In this document: positions 40,702 to 49,842 of the stretch, in pieces
How positions within the stretch are numbered: position 1 is the first letter of the stretch
Layout of the letters: the number at the start of each line of letters is the position of its first letter
NCBI GenBank assembly: GCA_902588635.1
Contig: CACIPW010000001.1
Location: 1-64,000, forward strand
Source: an uncultured Pelagibacteraceae bacterium
GTDB lineage: Bacteria; Pseudomonadota; Alphaproteobacteria; Pelagibacterales; Pelagibacteraceae
DNA length: 64,000 nt
Direction of reading: 5' to 3'
Made by a program: the position numbers and the translations under genes
The notes under the pieces: model-generated
What the model saw: the letters and a program-made list of their open reading frames with translations, nothing else
Database searches by the model: none
What the model was told of the DNA's origin: nothing

Positions 40702-41865
40702 ATGAAACTTGCGAAAAATCTTGATAGGTTAGGAACAGAGTCAGCTTTTAAAATTCTAGCAGAAGCAAAAAAACTAGAAGCAGAAGGAAAAAAAATAATT
40801 CACTTGAGTGTAGGTCAGCCAGACTTTAAATCACCCAAACATGTAGTAGATGCAACAAAAAAAGCATTAGATGAAGGCCATCACGGATATGTCCTTCCAA
40901 ATGGAATGATTGAATGTAGAAAAGCTGTTACAAGAAAAATCAAAAAACTCTATAATGTAGAAATTGATCCTGAGAGAGTAGTTATTATGCCTGGAGGAAA
41001 ACCGACAATATATTATGCTATTACATTATTTGGTGAACCAGGAGCAGAAATAATATATCCAGATCCAGGCTTTCCAATCTATGAGTCAATGATCAATTAT
41101 ACTGGAGCGAAAGCAGTTCCAATTGACATGCTTGAAAATAAAGATTTTTCTATAAATCCAGAAAAAATACTATCTTTAATTAATGATAATACGAGATTAA
41201 TAATATTAAATAATCCAAATAATCCTACTGGTGCATTTACTGAAAAAAATAAAATAGATGAATTGGCAAAAGGTTTAAAAAAATTTCCAAATGTAGCAAT
41301 TTTAAGTGATGAAATTTATTGTAGGCAGATTTTTGATGGAAAAAAAATGCCAACTTTTTTTGATTATCCTGATTTATATGACAGATTAATTGTACTTGAT
41401 GGATGGAGTAAAACTTATGCAATGACTGGTTGGCGTTTAGGTTGGGCTGTATGGCCTGAAAAATTGGTAGAACATGTAATTAAGTTTTGTATAAATAATC
41501 ATTCATGTGTAAACGCAGCAATTCAATTTGGAGGAATAGCAGCCCTTGATGGTCCAGACGACTCAATAAATTATATGATGGAAAAATTTTCAGAGAGAAG
41601 AAAATTAATTTTTAATGAACTAAATGATATTAAAGGAATTGAATGTAGTTTGCCCGGTGGTGCATTTTATGCTTTTCCAAATGTAAAAGGAACTGGAATG
41701 AATGGAGAAGAGTTTACAAAAAGATGTCTTCAAGAAGCGGGAGTTGCAATAGTTCCAGGAACATCTTTTGGCAAAAAAGCTATAGATTATGTTAGGTTTA
41801 GTTTTGCAGCTTCAGAAAATAATATTTCTCAAGCATTAGAAAATATAAAAAAGATGCTAGGTTAA
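40702..41865 (+). CDS. PLP-dependent class I/II aminotransferase
   Basis: HLSVGQPDFKSPKHVVDATKKALDEGHHGYVLPNG, NNPNNPTGA, SKTYAMTGWRLGW. Confidence 0.94.
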   Translation: MKLAKNLDRLGTESAFKILAEAKKLEAEGKKIIHLSVGQPDFKSPKHVVDATKKALDEGHHGYVLPNGMIECRKAVTRKIKKLYNVEIDPERVVIMPGGKPTIYYAITLFGEPGAEIIYPDPGFPIYESMINYTGAKAVPIDMLENKDFSINPEKILSLINDNTRLIILNNPNNPTGAFTEKNKIDELAKGLKKFPNVAILSDEIYCRQIFDGKKMPTFFDYPDLYDRLIVLDGWSKTYAMTGWRLGWAVWPEKLVEHVIKFCINNHSCVNAAIQFGGIAALDGPDDSINYMMEKFSERRKLIFNELNDIKGIECSLPGGAFYAFPNVKGTGMNGEEFTKRCLQEAGVAIVPGTSFGKKAIDYVRFSFAASENNISQALENIKKMLG

Positions 41866-41879
41866 GATTAAATTTTTAT

Positions 41880-43277
41880 TTAATTAAGATCAAAAACTTT
41901 GCCAGGATTCATTATATTATTGACATCAAGACTTCTTTTAATTGATTTCATTAATGGCAAATTGTCTGCATGTTCTTTTAATAAGTACGATTTTTTGTGA
42001 AGTCCAATACCATGCTCTCCAGTAATAGTACCTTCAAGTTCTAAAGTTTTATCAATAAGTTTATCGCTAAAATTTCTAATTTTTTCATACTCACCTTGTT
42101 TAGAGGGGTCATAAGCAAAAAGTGCATGAAAATTACCATCACCAACATGACCTAACATGGGAGCTTTTACACCAATTTTTTTTATTTCAGTCTCTGCAAA
42201 CTTAATACATTCAACAAGTTTAGAAATTGGAACACACACATCAGTTGAATATACTTTCGAATTATTAACTTGAGCTTTTACCGCATAATATATTTCATGT
42301 CTAGCTTTCCATAGCTTATTTCTTTCTTCAATAGATTCTGCCCATTTAAAATCACTTCCGCCGTTATTTTTTGAAAGTTCTTCAACAATATTAATAGATT
42401 CTTTATTACTTTCTTCGCTACCATGAAATTCAAAAAATAGAGTAGGTAAAGCTTCCACATTTTTTAACTCTGAATACTTAATACTTATATCCATTTGATC
42501 TTTATTTAACATCTCTACCCTTGCTATTGGAATTCCATATTGAATTATTTCTTGGGATGTTAATACTGCTGACTCAAGATCGGAAAATTGACAAACAGCG
42601 CTCATTATACTTTCTGGTATTGGAGATAATCTAAGTTGTACTTCAGTAATTACTCCCAAAGTTCCTTCTGATCCTATAAACAAATTTGTAAGGTTATATC
42701 CAGCCGAAGTTTTTTTTGTACGACTTCCAGTTTTTATAATATCCCCATTAGCTAAAACTACAGTTAGTCCAGAAACTACTGTACGCATTGTTCCATATTT
42801 AACAGCCATAGTTCCTGATGCAGAAGTTGATGCCATTCCTCCTAAAGCTGCATCCGCACCCGGATCTATTGGAAAAAAAACACCATCTTCTCTTAAGTAT
42901 TCGTTTAACTGTTTTCTAGTAACATTTGCTTGAACACGACAATCAAAATCGCTTGTGTTAACATTTAATACTTTGTTCATTTTTTCAAGTGAGATGGTTA
43001 TTCCATCTTCATTACCTACCGCATTTCCTTCTAATGAAGTTCCCGTACCAAAAGGTACTACAGGAATTTTGTGTTCATTACATAATTTTAGTATTTTTGA
43101 AACCTCCTCATTGGTTTCTGGAAAGACTACTGCTTGAGATAAAACTGGATTGTAAGTGTCTTCCCCTCTTGCATAGTTAGCTCTTGTTGATTCAGAAATT
43201 GAAAATCTTTCTTTTAATAAACTCGTAAGCTCTGTTTGTAGTTTGTTATTTTTCATTTTTTTAAAATAATATATCAA
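41880..43277 (-). CDS. FAD-binding D-2-hydroxyacid dehydrogenase (GlcD/D-LDH-like)
   Basis: IPVVPFGTGTSLEGNAVG, GGMASTSASGTMAVKYG, GEHGIGLHKKSYL. Confidence 0.93.
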   Translation of the reverse strand: MIYYFKKMKNNKLQTELTSLLKERFSISESTRANYARGEDTYNPVLSQAVVFPETNEEVSKILKLCNEHKIPVVPFGTGTSLEGNAVGNEDGITISLEKMNKVLNVNTSDFDCRVQANVTRKQLNEYLREDGVFFPIDPGADAALGGMASTSASGTMAVKYGTMRTVVSGLTVVLANGDIIKTGSRTKKTSAGYNLTNLFIGSEGTLGVITEVQLRLSPIPESIMSAVCQFSDLESAVLTSQEIIQYGIPIARVEMLNKDQMDISIKYSELKNVEALPTLFFEFHGSEESNKESINIVEELSKNNGGSDFKWAESIEERNKLWKARHEIYYAVKAQVNNSKVYSTDVCVPISKLVECIKFAETEIKKIGVKAPMLGHVGDGNFHALFAYDPSKQGEYEKIRNFSDKLIDKTLELEGTITGEHGIGLHKKSYLLKEHADNLPLMKSIKRSLDVNNIMNPGKVFDLN

Positions 43278-43421
43278 TAATATGTTTATGAGGATAATTC
43301 AATTTTAAGTTGAAATTGAATTATCAAAATTGATTTATATCGTTAGTTTTAATTTTTTTGATCAAGACTCTTCATGGTTTATATGCTTAAATATATGCAA
43401 GTTAATTAACTAAGAGGAGTA

Positions 43422-44570
43422 ATGATGATTAAAGAAAAAAAATCATTGAAGGGGAAAGTACCTTCAAGACGTAAGTTCTTTAAGACAGCAGCAATAGCGG
43501 GTGCAGCAGCAGTTGCAATGCCATATGTAAATGTGGGCGCGGCGCAAACGTTAAAAATGCAAGCTGCATGGCCAAGTGGTGCTAACATCTTTTTTGAAAT
43601 GGCAGGAGACTATGCAAAGATGGTTGGCGACATGTCAGGAGGATCATTAAAAATTGATCTTCAGCCCGTAGGAGCAATTGTTAAGACCAAAGAAATTGGT
43701 CAAGCAGTTAGTTCTGGTGCGGTAGATATGGGTCACTGGGTAACAGCCTACTGGTATGGAAAAAATCCAGCTGCTTCTTTATTTGGAACAGGACCATCAT
43801 ACGGCATGTCATCTCAAGAAGTTATGGGATGGATGGAGTACGGCGGAGGAAGAGCATTGTATGAAGAAACATTATCAAAAGTTGGTTTTGACTATGTAGG
43901 TTTCTTCCATATGCCGATGCCCGCACAACCATTTGGATGGTTTAAGAAAAATGTAACTAAAGTATCTGATGTTAAAGGCATGAAGTACAGAACAGTTGGT
44001 CTTGCAACTAACGTTCTTACTGCAATGGGAATGGTAGTTAGACAATTACCAGGTGGTGAAATTCAGCCAGCTATGAAAACTGGTTTGATTGAAGCTGCTG
44101 AGTTTAATAACCCAACTTCAGACTCTCAATTTGGTATGCAAGACGTATCTAAGCATTATCACTTAGGAAGCTTCCACCAATCACAAGAGATGTTTGAAAT
44201 CGCAGTTAACAAAAAAACATTTAACAGTCTGTCACCAGCAAACCAAGCAATATTAAAAAATGCTGCTTATGCTGCGAACACAGATAACTATTTCAAAGCA
44301 TTAGTTAGATATTCAGCTGACTTATCTAAATTAATGAATGAACATAAAGTTAATGTTTACCAAACTTCAGATGAGATTTTAGCTCAACAATTAAAAGGTT
44401 GGGATAAAGTTATTGGAGACTTCGTAGCTAAAGATGCCTTCTTCAAGAAAATCATAGATTCTCAAAAAGCATACGCTAAGAGAGTAATGAAATACTTGCT
44501 GATGAATCAGCCTAATTACAGATTAGCTTATGAAAATGAGTTTGGACCTTTAGGAAAAGTTAAAATCTAA
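43422..44570 (+). CDS. TRAP transporter substrate-binding protein (DctP family), Tat signal
   Basis: SRRKFFKTAAIAGAAAVAMPYVNVGAA signal; FYGKNPAASLFGTGPSYGMSSQEVMGWMEYGGG-like DctP core. Confidence 0.94.
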   Translation: MMIKEKKSLKGKVPSRRKFFKTAAIAGAAAVAMPYVNVGAAQTLKMQAAWPSGANIFFEMAGDYAKMVGDMSGGSLKIDLQPVGAIVKTKEIGQAVSSGAVDMGHWVTAYWYGKNPAASLFGTGPSYGMSSQEVMGWMEYGGGRALYEETLSKVGFDYVGFFHMPMPAQPFGWFKKNVTKVSDVKGMKYRTVGLATNVLTAMGMVVRQLPGGEIQPAMKTGLIEAAEFNNPTSDSQFGMQDVSKHYHLGSFHQSQEMFEIAVNKKTFNSLSPANQAILKNAAYAANTDNYFKALVRYSADLSKLMNEHKVNVYQTSDEILAQQLKGWDKVIGDFVAKDAFFKKIIDSQKAYAKRVMKYLLMNQPNYRLAYENEFGPLGKVKI

Positions 44571-44590
44571 ATTTTTTATCAAATTTTAAA

Positions 44591-44619
44591 AAAGGGGACC
44601 AGTTGGTCCCCTTTTTTTT
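44591..44619 (+). terminator. Strong intrinsic terminator/attenuator between dctP and dctQ
   Basis: AAAGGGGACC-AGTT-GGTCCCCTTT stem followed by a T tract. Confidence 0.92.
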
Positions 44620-44654
44620 GTTTGATTAAAGGTAATAGTTTAACATAGACTGTT

Positions 44655-45242
44655 ATGATGCGTTCTTACATAAAATTTGCTGATACTTTAAGTACATCAA
44701 TGGGAAAAGCTTTTTCCTGGTGCATTGTTATTTTGATGGGTGGAACTTGTTATGAGGTAGTCATGGCATATGTATTTAATAGCCCAACTTTATGGAACTT
44801 TGACTTTAGTTTGCAAATGTACGGCGCAATTTTTATGATGGCTGGAGCCTATACTCTTTCAACAGAAGCGCATGTTAGAGGAGACGTTATTTATAGACTA
44901 TTTCCAACAAAAGTTCAGGCGTGGATTGATTTAGTTTTATATTTTTTATTTTTTTTCCCAGGAATAATTGCTCTAGCGTTTTATGGATATGAGTATGCAG
45001 CATTAGCTTGGAAAATAAAAGAAACTAGTTGGAATAGTCCAGCTCAAATTCAAATTTATATGGCAAAATCTTTAATTCCACTTTCGGGAATTTTATTAAC
45101 TATTCAAGGAGTTAGTGAAGTTTTTAGATCGATTATTTGTATTCAAACAGGACATTGGCCAGCAAGAATGGTTAGTGCAGAAGAGACAGAAAAAATTTTA
45201 ATGAAAAAATCTCAGAAAGAAGACGAAACAGATGTTATTTAG
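44655..45242 (+). CDS. TRAP transporter small permease (DctQ family)
   Basis: 195 aa, 4 TM; MMAGAYTLSTEAHVRGDVIYRLFP. Confidence 0.93.
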   Translation: MMRSYIKFADTLSTSMGKAFSWCIVILMGGTCYEVVMAYVFNSPTLWNFDFSLQMYGAIFMMAGAYTLSTEAHVRGDVIYRLFPTKVQAWIDLVLYFLFFFPGIIALAFYGYEYAALAWKIKETSWNSPAQIQIYMAKSLIPLSGILLTIQGVSEVFRSIICIQTGHWPARMVSAEETEKILMKKSQKEDETDVI

Positions 45243-46593
45243 TTTAACAAATCCAGAAATAGCAATTTTAATGATGGGACTTTTCTTATTTATGGTCTTA
45301 TTAGGATTTCCAATCGCATTTACTTTATTGGCTATGGGAGTTGGTTTTGGATATTACGCATATTTTGATCCAACTAGAATGGAACATCTATTAGATAATA
45401 GGATCTTTTCATTACTTGTTTCTAATACCTACACCATTATGGATAATAATGTATTAACCGCTGTCCCCTTATTTTTATTTATGGGCTATTTGGTTGAACG
45501 TGCTGGAATAGTTTCGAGATTATTTTTTGCAATAAGACTTGCTTTACATGGACTTCCCGCATCTATGGCAGTGGCAGCGCTAGTAACTTGCGCATTGTTT
45601 TCGACTGCAACAGGTATAATTGGTGCCGTGGTTACTTTGATGGGACTTTTAGCTTGGCCAGCAATGGTAAAAGCAGGATATGACAAAAAATTTGCATCTG
45701 GAGTAATTTGTTCTGGAGGATGTTTGGGGATTTTAATTCCTCCAAGTATTATGCTTATTGTTTATGCTGTTATTGCACAACTTTCTCCTTTAAGATTATT
45801 TGCTGCAGCAATTTTTCCTGGATTAATGTTGGCCGGACTTTATATACTTTATGTTATTGTAAGAGCTTATTTAAATCCTTCAATTGCTCCAAAACCTCCA
45901 ACAGAAGAAATTCCTCCTAGGGCAAAGATATTGAAAGAGGTTTTGGTTTCTTTTTTACCTCTTTTTTCATTAATAATTTTAGTACTTGGTACAATTTTAG
46001 CAGGACTTGCTACACCTGCAGAGGCAGCAGCAGTAGGAGCTTTTGGTTCTTTGGTACTTTCATATTTTTATAAATCTTTAAAATGGAAAAATTTTAAAGA
46101 GTCAGTATTTTTAACAGCCAAAACAACTGCAATGATAATGTGGTTGTTTGTTGGTTCCTGGACGTTTGCTTCAGTATTTTCTTATCTAGGAGGCCATGAA
46201 GTATTTGAACATTTCTTTAAGTCAATGGATTTACAACCCTGGCAGTTTTTAGTGATTACTCAAATAATTATTTTTGTACTTGGTTGGCCACTCGAATGGA
46301 CAGAAATTTTAATTATTTTTGTTCCAATATTTTTACCTTTAGTTGAGTTCTTCGGAGTAAATCCTTATTTCTTTGCGATGTTGATTGCTTTAAATTTACA
46401 AACATCCTTTTTAACACCACCCATGGCCATGTCCGCTTATTATCTTAAAGGTGTTCAAAGTCAAAATGTTGAGCTTCTAGATATATTTAGAGGTATAATG
46501 CCCTTTTTAGGAATAGTGATATTAGCTATGGTTTTAATGTATGTTTTTCCGGGCATAGCTTTATGGTTACCAGAAACTTTATTTGCAAACTAA
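45232..46593 (+). CDS. TRAP transporter large permease (DctM family)
   Basis: FLFMVLLGFPIAFTLLAMGV, GGCLGILIPPSIMLIVY, LNLQTSFLTPPMAMSAYYLKG. Confidence 0.96.
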   Translation: MLFSLTNPEIAILMMGLFLFMVLLGFPIAFTLLAMGVGFGYYAYFDPTRMEHLLDNRIFSLLVSNTYTIMDNNVLTAVPLFLFMGYLVERAGIVSRLFFAIRLALHGLPASMAVAALVTCALFSTATGIIGAVVTLMGLLAWPAMVKAGYDKKFASGVICSGGCLGILIPPSIMLIVYAVIAQLSPLRLFAAAIFPGLMLAGLYILYVIVRAYLNPSIAPKPPTEEIPPRAKILKEVLVSFLPLFSLIILVLGTILAGLATPAEAAAVGAFGSLVLSYFYKSLKWKNFKESVFLTAKTTAMIMWLFVGSWTFASVFSYLGGHEVFEHFFKSMDLQPWQFLVITQIIIFVLGWPLEWTEILIIFVPIFLPLVEFFGVNPYFFAMLIALNLQTSFLTPPMAMSAYYLKGVQSQNVELLDIFRGIMPFLGIVILAMVLMYVFPGIALWLPETLFAN

Positions 46594-46602
46594 AATACAG
46601 CT

Positions 46603-47940
46603 ATGAGTGATTTTTTTTCTTTACCTGTCCATGAACTTGTTAAACAAGTTAAAGATGCAAAATTAACATCAGTCGAAATTTGTCAAGCATACATAGACAG
46701 AATAAATAAATTTGAAAAAGATGTTAAAGCCTGGGTGCATTTTGATAAAAAACTTTTACTAGAAAGAGCTGAAGAAGCAGACAACTATAGAAAATCAGGA
46801 AAACCAACCGGTCCTTTACATGGAATTCCAGTTGCTTTGAAAGATATAATTGGCACCTTTGATATGCCAACTGAATGTGGAACTGTTTTAAGAAAAGGAA
46901 AAACTCAGTCTCAAAATGCTGAAATAGTTGATCTATTAAAATCAGCAGGAGCAATAATAATGGGAAAAACCGCTACATCAGAGTTGGCTTATTTAGGCCC
47001 TCCCAAAACAAGAAATCCACATGATTACAATAGAACGCCAGGTGGATCATCTAGTGGATCTGCTGCAGTTATTGCTGCTCACATGGCTCCATTATCAATT
47101 GGTTCTCAAACAGGAGGATCAGTTATTAGACCAGCATCTTATTGTGGGGTTGTTGGTTATAAACCTTCTTATGGATTGATATCTAGAAATGGAGTTTTAA
47201 GAACTTCCTATGCACTTGATCACATAGGTGTGTTTGGAAAAACAGTTGAAGATGTTGCTTTATTAGCAAAAGTTCTTATTAAAAAAGATTCTTACGACGA
47301 AGCAACAGTTTATTATTCCGCTGAAGATATGTTGGAAGTTTGTAGAAAAGAACCTTTATTTGAACCAAAATTTATTTTTTACAAAACTGATAGTTGGAAA
47401 AAAGTTGATAAAAAATCAAGAGAGTCATTTGAATTTTTTATTAAGGCATTTAAAAAAAATATAGAAGTTTTTGATACTCCTTCATATTTCAAAGATATCA
47501 ACAAATATCACCAGATTATTCATGAAACTGATTTATCAAATAATTTTCAAGATTACTATAAAAAGTCAAAAAATAAACTTTCTAAAGAAATGCAATCAGC
47601 AATTTCTAGAGGCATGAAGTACTCAGCAAAAGAATATACAGAAGCAATAGATTTTATGAAAAGAAGTTATGAATCTTATAATGAGGTTTTTGAAGATTAT
47701 CATGGAGTGTTATCCCCGTGCAGCACTGGTGTTGCAGACAAAGGATTAAAAAGTACAGGAAGTGCAGACTTTAATAGATTTTGGTCTTTCATGGGCGTAC
47801 CAGCAATAGCCCTTCCTTTACTTCAAGGTGAAAATAATTTACCTTTAGGAGTTCAGTTAATTGGTGATAAGTACGATGATCAAAGGTTTTTAGGAATCGC
47901 TAGGTGGTTGGAAGAAAAAAGCAAGGAACACAATGAATAA
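46603..47940 (+). CDS. Amidase (amidase signature family)
   Basis: GPLHGIPVALKDIIGT, TPGGSSSGSAAVIAAHMAPLSIGSQTGGSVIRPASYCGVVGYKPSYG. Confidence 0.96.
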   Translation: MSDFFSLPVHELVKQVKDAKLTSVEICQAYIDRINKFEKDVKAWVHFDKKLLLERAEEADNYRKSGKPTGPLHGIPVALKDIIGTFDMPTECGTVLRKGKTQSQNAEIVDLLKSAGAIIMGKTATSELAYLGPPKTRNPHDYNRTPGGSSSGSAAVIAAHMAPLSIGSQTGGSVIRPASYCGVVGYKPSYGLISRNGVLRTSYALDHIGVFGKTVEDVALLAKVLIKKDSYDEATVYYSAEDMLEVCRKEPLFEPKFIFYKTDSWKKVDKKSRESFEFFIKAFKKNIEVFDTPSYFKDINKYHQIIHETDLSNNFQDYYKKSKNKLSKEMQSAISRGMKYSAKEYTEAIDFMKRSYESYNEVFEDYHGVLSPCSTGVADKGLKSTGSADFNRFWSFMGVPAIALPLLQGENNLPLGVQLIGDKYDDQRFLGIARWLEEKSKEHNE

Positions 47941-48109
47941 AATAACAAAAATAATAGGAATATCATTTGCAATATTTTTTTTAGTTGGTCTTGCAACTAC
48001 ACTTACAAAATCAATGATGATTACGTTTTGGGATGTGCTACCTGTATATATATTGATGGCTATTGCAATCTTTATGATGCTGTATGAATCTTTTTTCGAT
48101 AAAAAATAG
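47933..48109 (+). CDS. Small two-TM membrane protein, 58 aa (not in supplied ORF track)
   Basis: ATG 47933 overlaps amidase stop (AATGAATAA); MNKITKIIGISFAIFFLVGLATTLTKSMMITFWDVLPVYILMAIAIFMMLYESFFDKK, TAG 48107-48109. Confidence 0.6.
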   Translation: MNKITKIIGISFAIFFLVGLATTLTKSMMITFWDVLPVYILMAIAIFMMLYESFFDKK

Positions 48110-48121
48110 TTATTTTTTTGG

Positions 48122-48928
48122 TTGATGAAATCTACCAACATGTTCTTTAATATTTTTTTTGTTATATTTTTTGCTTATTTTTTGATAACTGTTTTTTTAT
48201 TCTTTTATCAAAGAAAATTACTTTATCATCCAAATATTAATAGTTTTGACTCTCATTCAATAAATCATAAAATAGAAAAAGTTTTAATTCCTTCAAAAAA
48301 TGATTTAGTGGCTTGGCACTATAAAAATAATGAAAATTATAAAACATTAGTTTTTTTTCATGGAAATGCAGGAGGTCTTTCAAACAGGATTTATAAGTTG
48401 AATGAACTTTCTAAACTTAAATTAAATTATCTAATATTTGCCTACAGAGGATTTAATGGCAATAATGGCAAACCAACAGAGGAAGGTTTGTATGAAGATG
48501 CAGGTAAAGCTATTGATTGGCTAAAATCAGAAGATATTTATGAAAAAGATATAATATTATATGGAGAGTCACTTGGAACTGCTATTGCGATTCATGCCGG
48601 ACAGTTCAAAAATTTTTCTGGAATAATTTTAGAGGCGCCATTTACATCAATGATTGATGTTGGTCAAAAATATTATCCTATTTTTCCAGTTAAGTTTCTA
48701 CTTAAAGATAAGTATGAAAGTAAAAAAAAACTTAAAAATTTAAAATCATCAGTATTAGTAATGCATGGAAAAAAAGATAAAATAGTTCCTTTTCATATGG
48801 GAAAAGAAATATTTGAAAATTTATCAGAGCCAAAATTTAGCTATTTTATTGATTACGATGATCACATGATGGATTATAATGAGGATTTGATTAAAACTAT
48901 TAAAAATTTTGTAGAAAGTTTAAGTTAA
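48122..48928 (+). CDS. Alpha/beta hydrolase (BEM46/ABHD13-like)
   Basis: FFHGNAGGLSNR, YGESLGTAIAIH, VMHGKKDKIVPF. Confidence 0.92.
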   Translation: MMKSTNMFFNIFFVIFFAYFLITVFLFFYQRKLLYHPNINSFDSHSINHKIEKVLIPSKNDLVAWHYKNNENYKTLVFFHGNAGGLSNRIYKLNELSKLKLNYLIFAYRGFNGNNGKPTEEGLYEDAGKAIDWLKSEDIYEKDIILYGESLGTAIAIHAGQFKNFSGIILEAPFTSMIDVGQKYYPIFPVKFLLKDKYESKKKLKNLKSSVLVMHGKKDKIVPFHMGKEIFENLSEPKFSYFIDYDDHMMDYNEDLIKTIKNFVESLS

Positions 48929-49842
48929 TTAGCGTTTATAAATGCATTAGCAAATTTTTCTGCTTCAAAAACTTGTAAATCGTCTTCTTTTTCTCCTAGA
49001 CCCAAACCAATTATTGGAAGCTTATATTTTTTTGCTAAAGCCAACAAAATTCCACCTTTTGCAGTGCCATCCAGCTTTGTCATTATTAGACCTGTAATAG
49101 GAATAATTTTATTAAATTCTTCAACTTGATTGATAATATTTTGTCCAGATGTAGCATCAAGAACTAAAACAACTTCGTGAGGTGCTTCAGGGTTTATTTT
49201 TTTAGTTACATTTGCAATCTTTTTATACTCTTCCATTAGATTTTTTTTATTTTGTAATCTACCTGCAGTATCTATTAAAACATGATTGAAATTATTTTTC
49301 ATAGCTTCTTCTACGGCCTTGTATGCAACAGATGCCGCATCAGAACCTTGATCAGATTTAGTAATTTCAACGCCTATTTTATTTGCCCAATTTTCTAGTT
49401 GTTCGATGGCTGCTGCTCTAAAGGTGTCACAAGCTGCAAACATAATTTTATTTTCGTTTGATTTCAAAATTTTTCCAACTTTGCCTATTGTTGTAGTTTT
49501 CCCAACACCATTAACTCCTGAGACAATAATAGCATTAAGCTTATTTTTTTTTTCAAAAAAAGATTTGTTCTCCAAAGGTTGCATTAAGGTAATGATGTAT
49601 TTTTTAAGTATATCATTTACCTCATTTAAAATATTTTTTTTTGGATCTATTTTTTCTTGTGCAATAATATCTTTTATTTCTGATGCTGCTTGAACTCCAA
49701 CATCTGACTGAATTAGAAAATCTTCAATTTCGCCAAGCGTTTTATCATCAATTTCTTTTTTGACTATTATGTCTCTTAACCCAGATGAGAAAGTAGAGGC
49801 ACTTTTTTTAAAACCTAGTTTAAATTTTTCAAATATTCCCAT
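48925..49842 (-). CDS. ftsY: Signal recognition particle receptor FtsY
   Basis: SGVNGVGKTTTIGKVGKI, DTFRAAAIEQL, LIDTAGRLQNKKNLMEE. Confidence 0.97.
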   Translation of the reverse strand: MGIFEKFKLGFKKSASTFSSGLRDIIVKKEIDDKTLGEIEDFLIQSDVGVQAASEIKDIIAQEKIDPKKNILNEVNDILKKYIITLMQPLENKSFFEKKNKLNAIIVSGVNGVGKTTTIGKVGKILKSNENKIMFAACDTFRAAAIEQLENWANKIGVEITKSDQGSDAASVAYKAVEEAMKNNFNHVLIDTAGRLQNKKNLMEEYKKIANVTKKINPEAPHEVVLVLDATSGQNIINQVEEFNKIIPITGLIMTKLDGTAKGGILLALAKKYKLPIIGLGLGEKEDDLQVFEAEKFANAFINAN

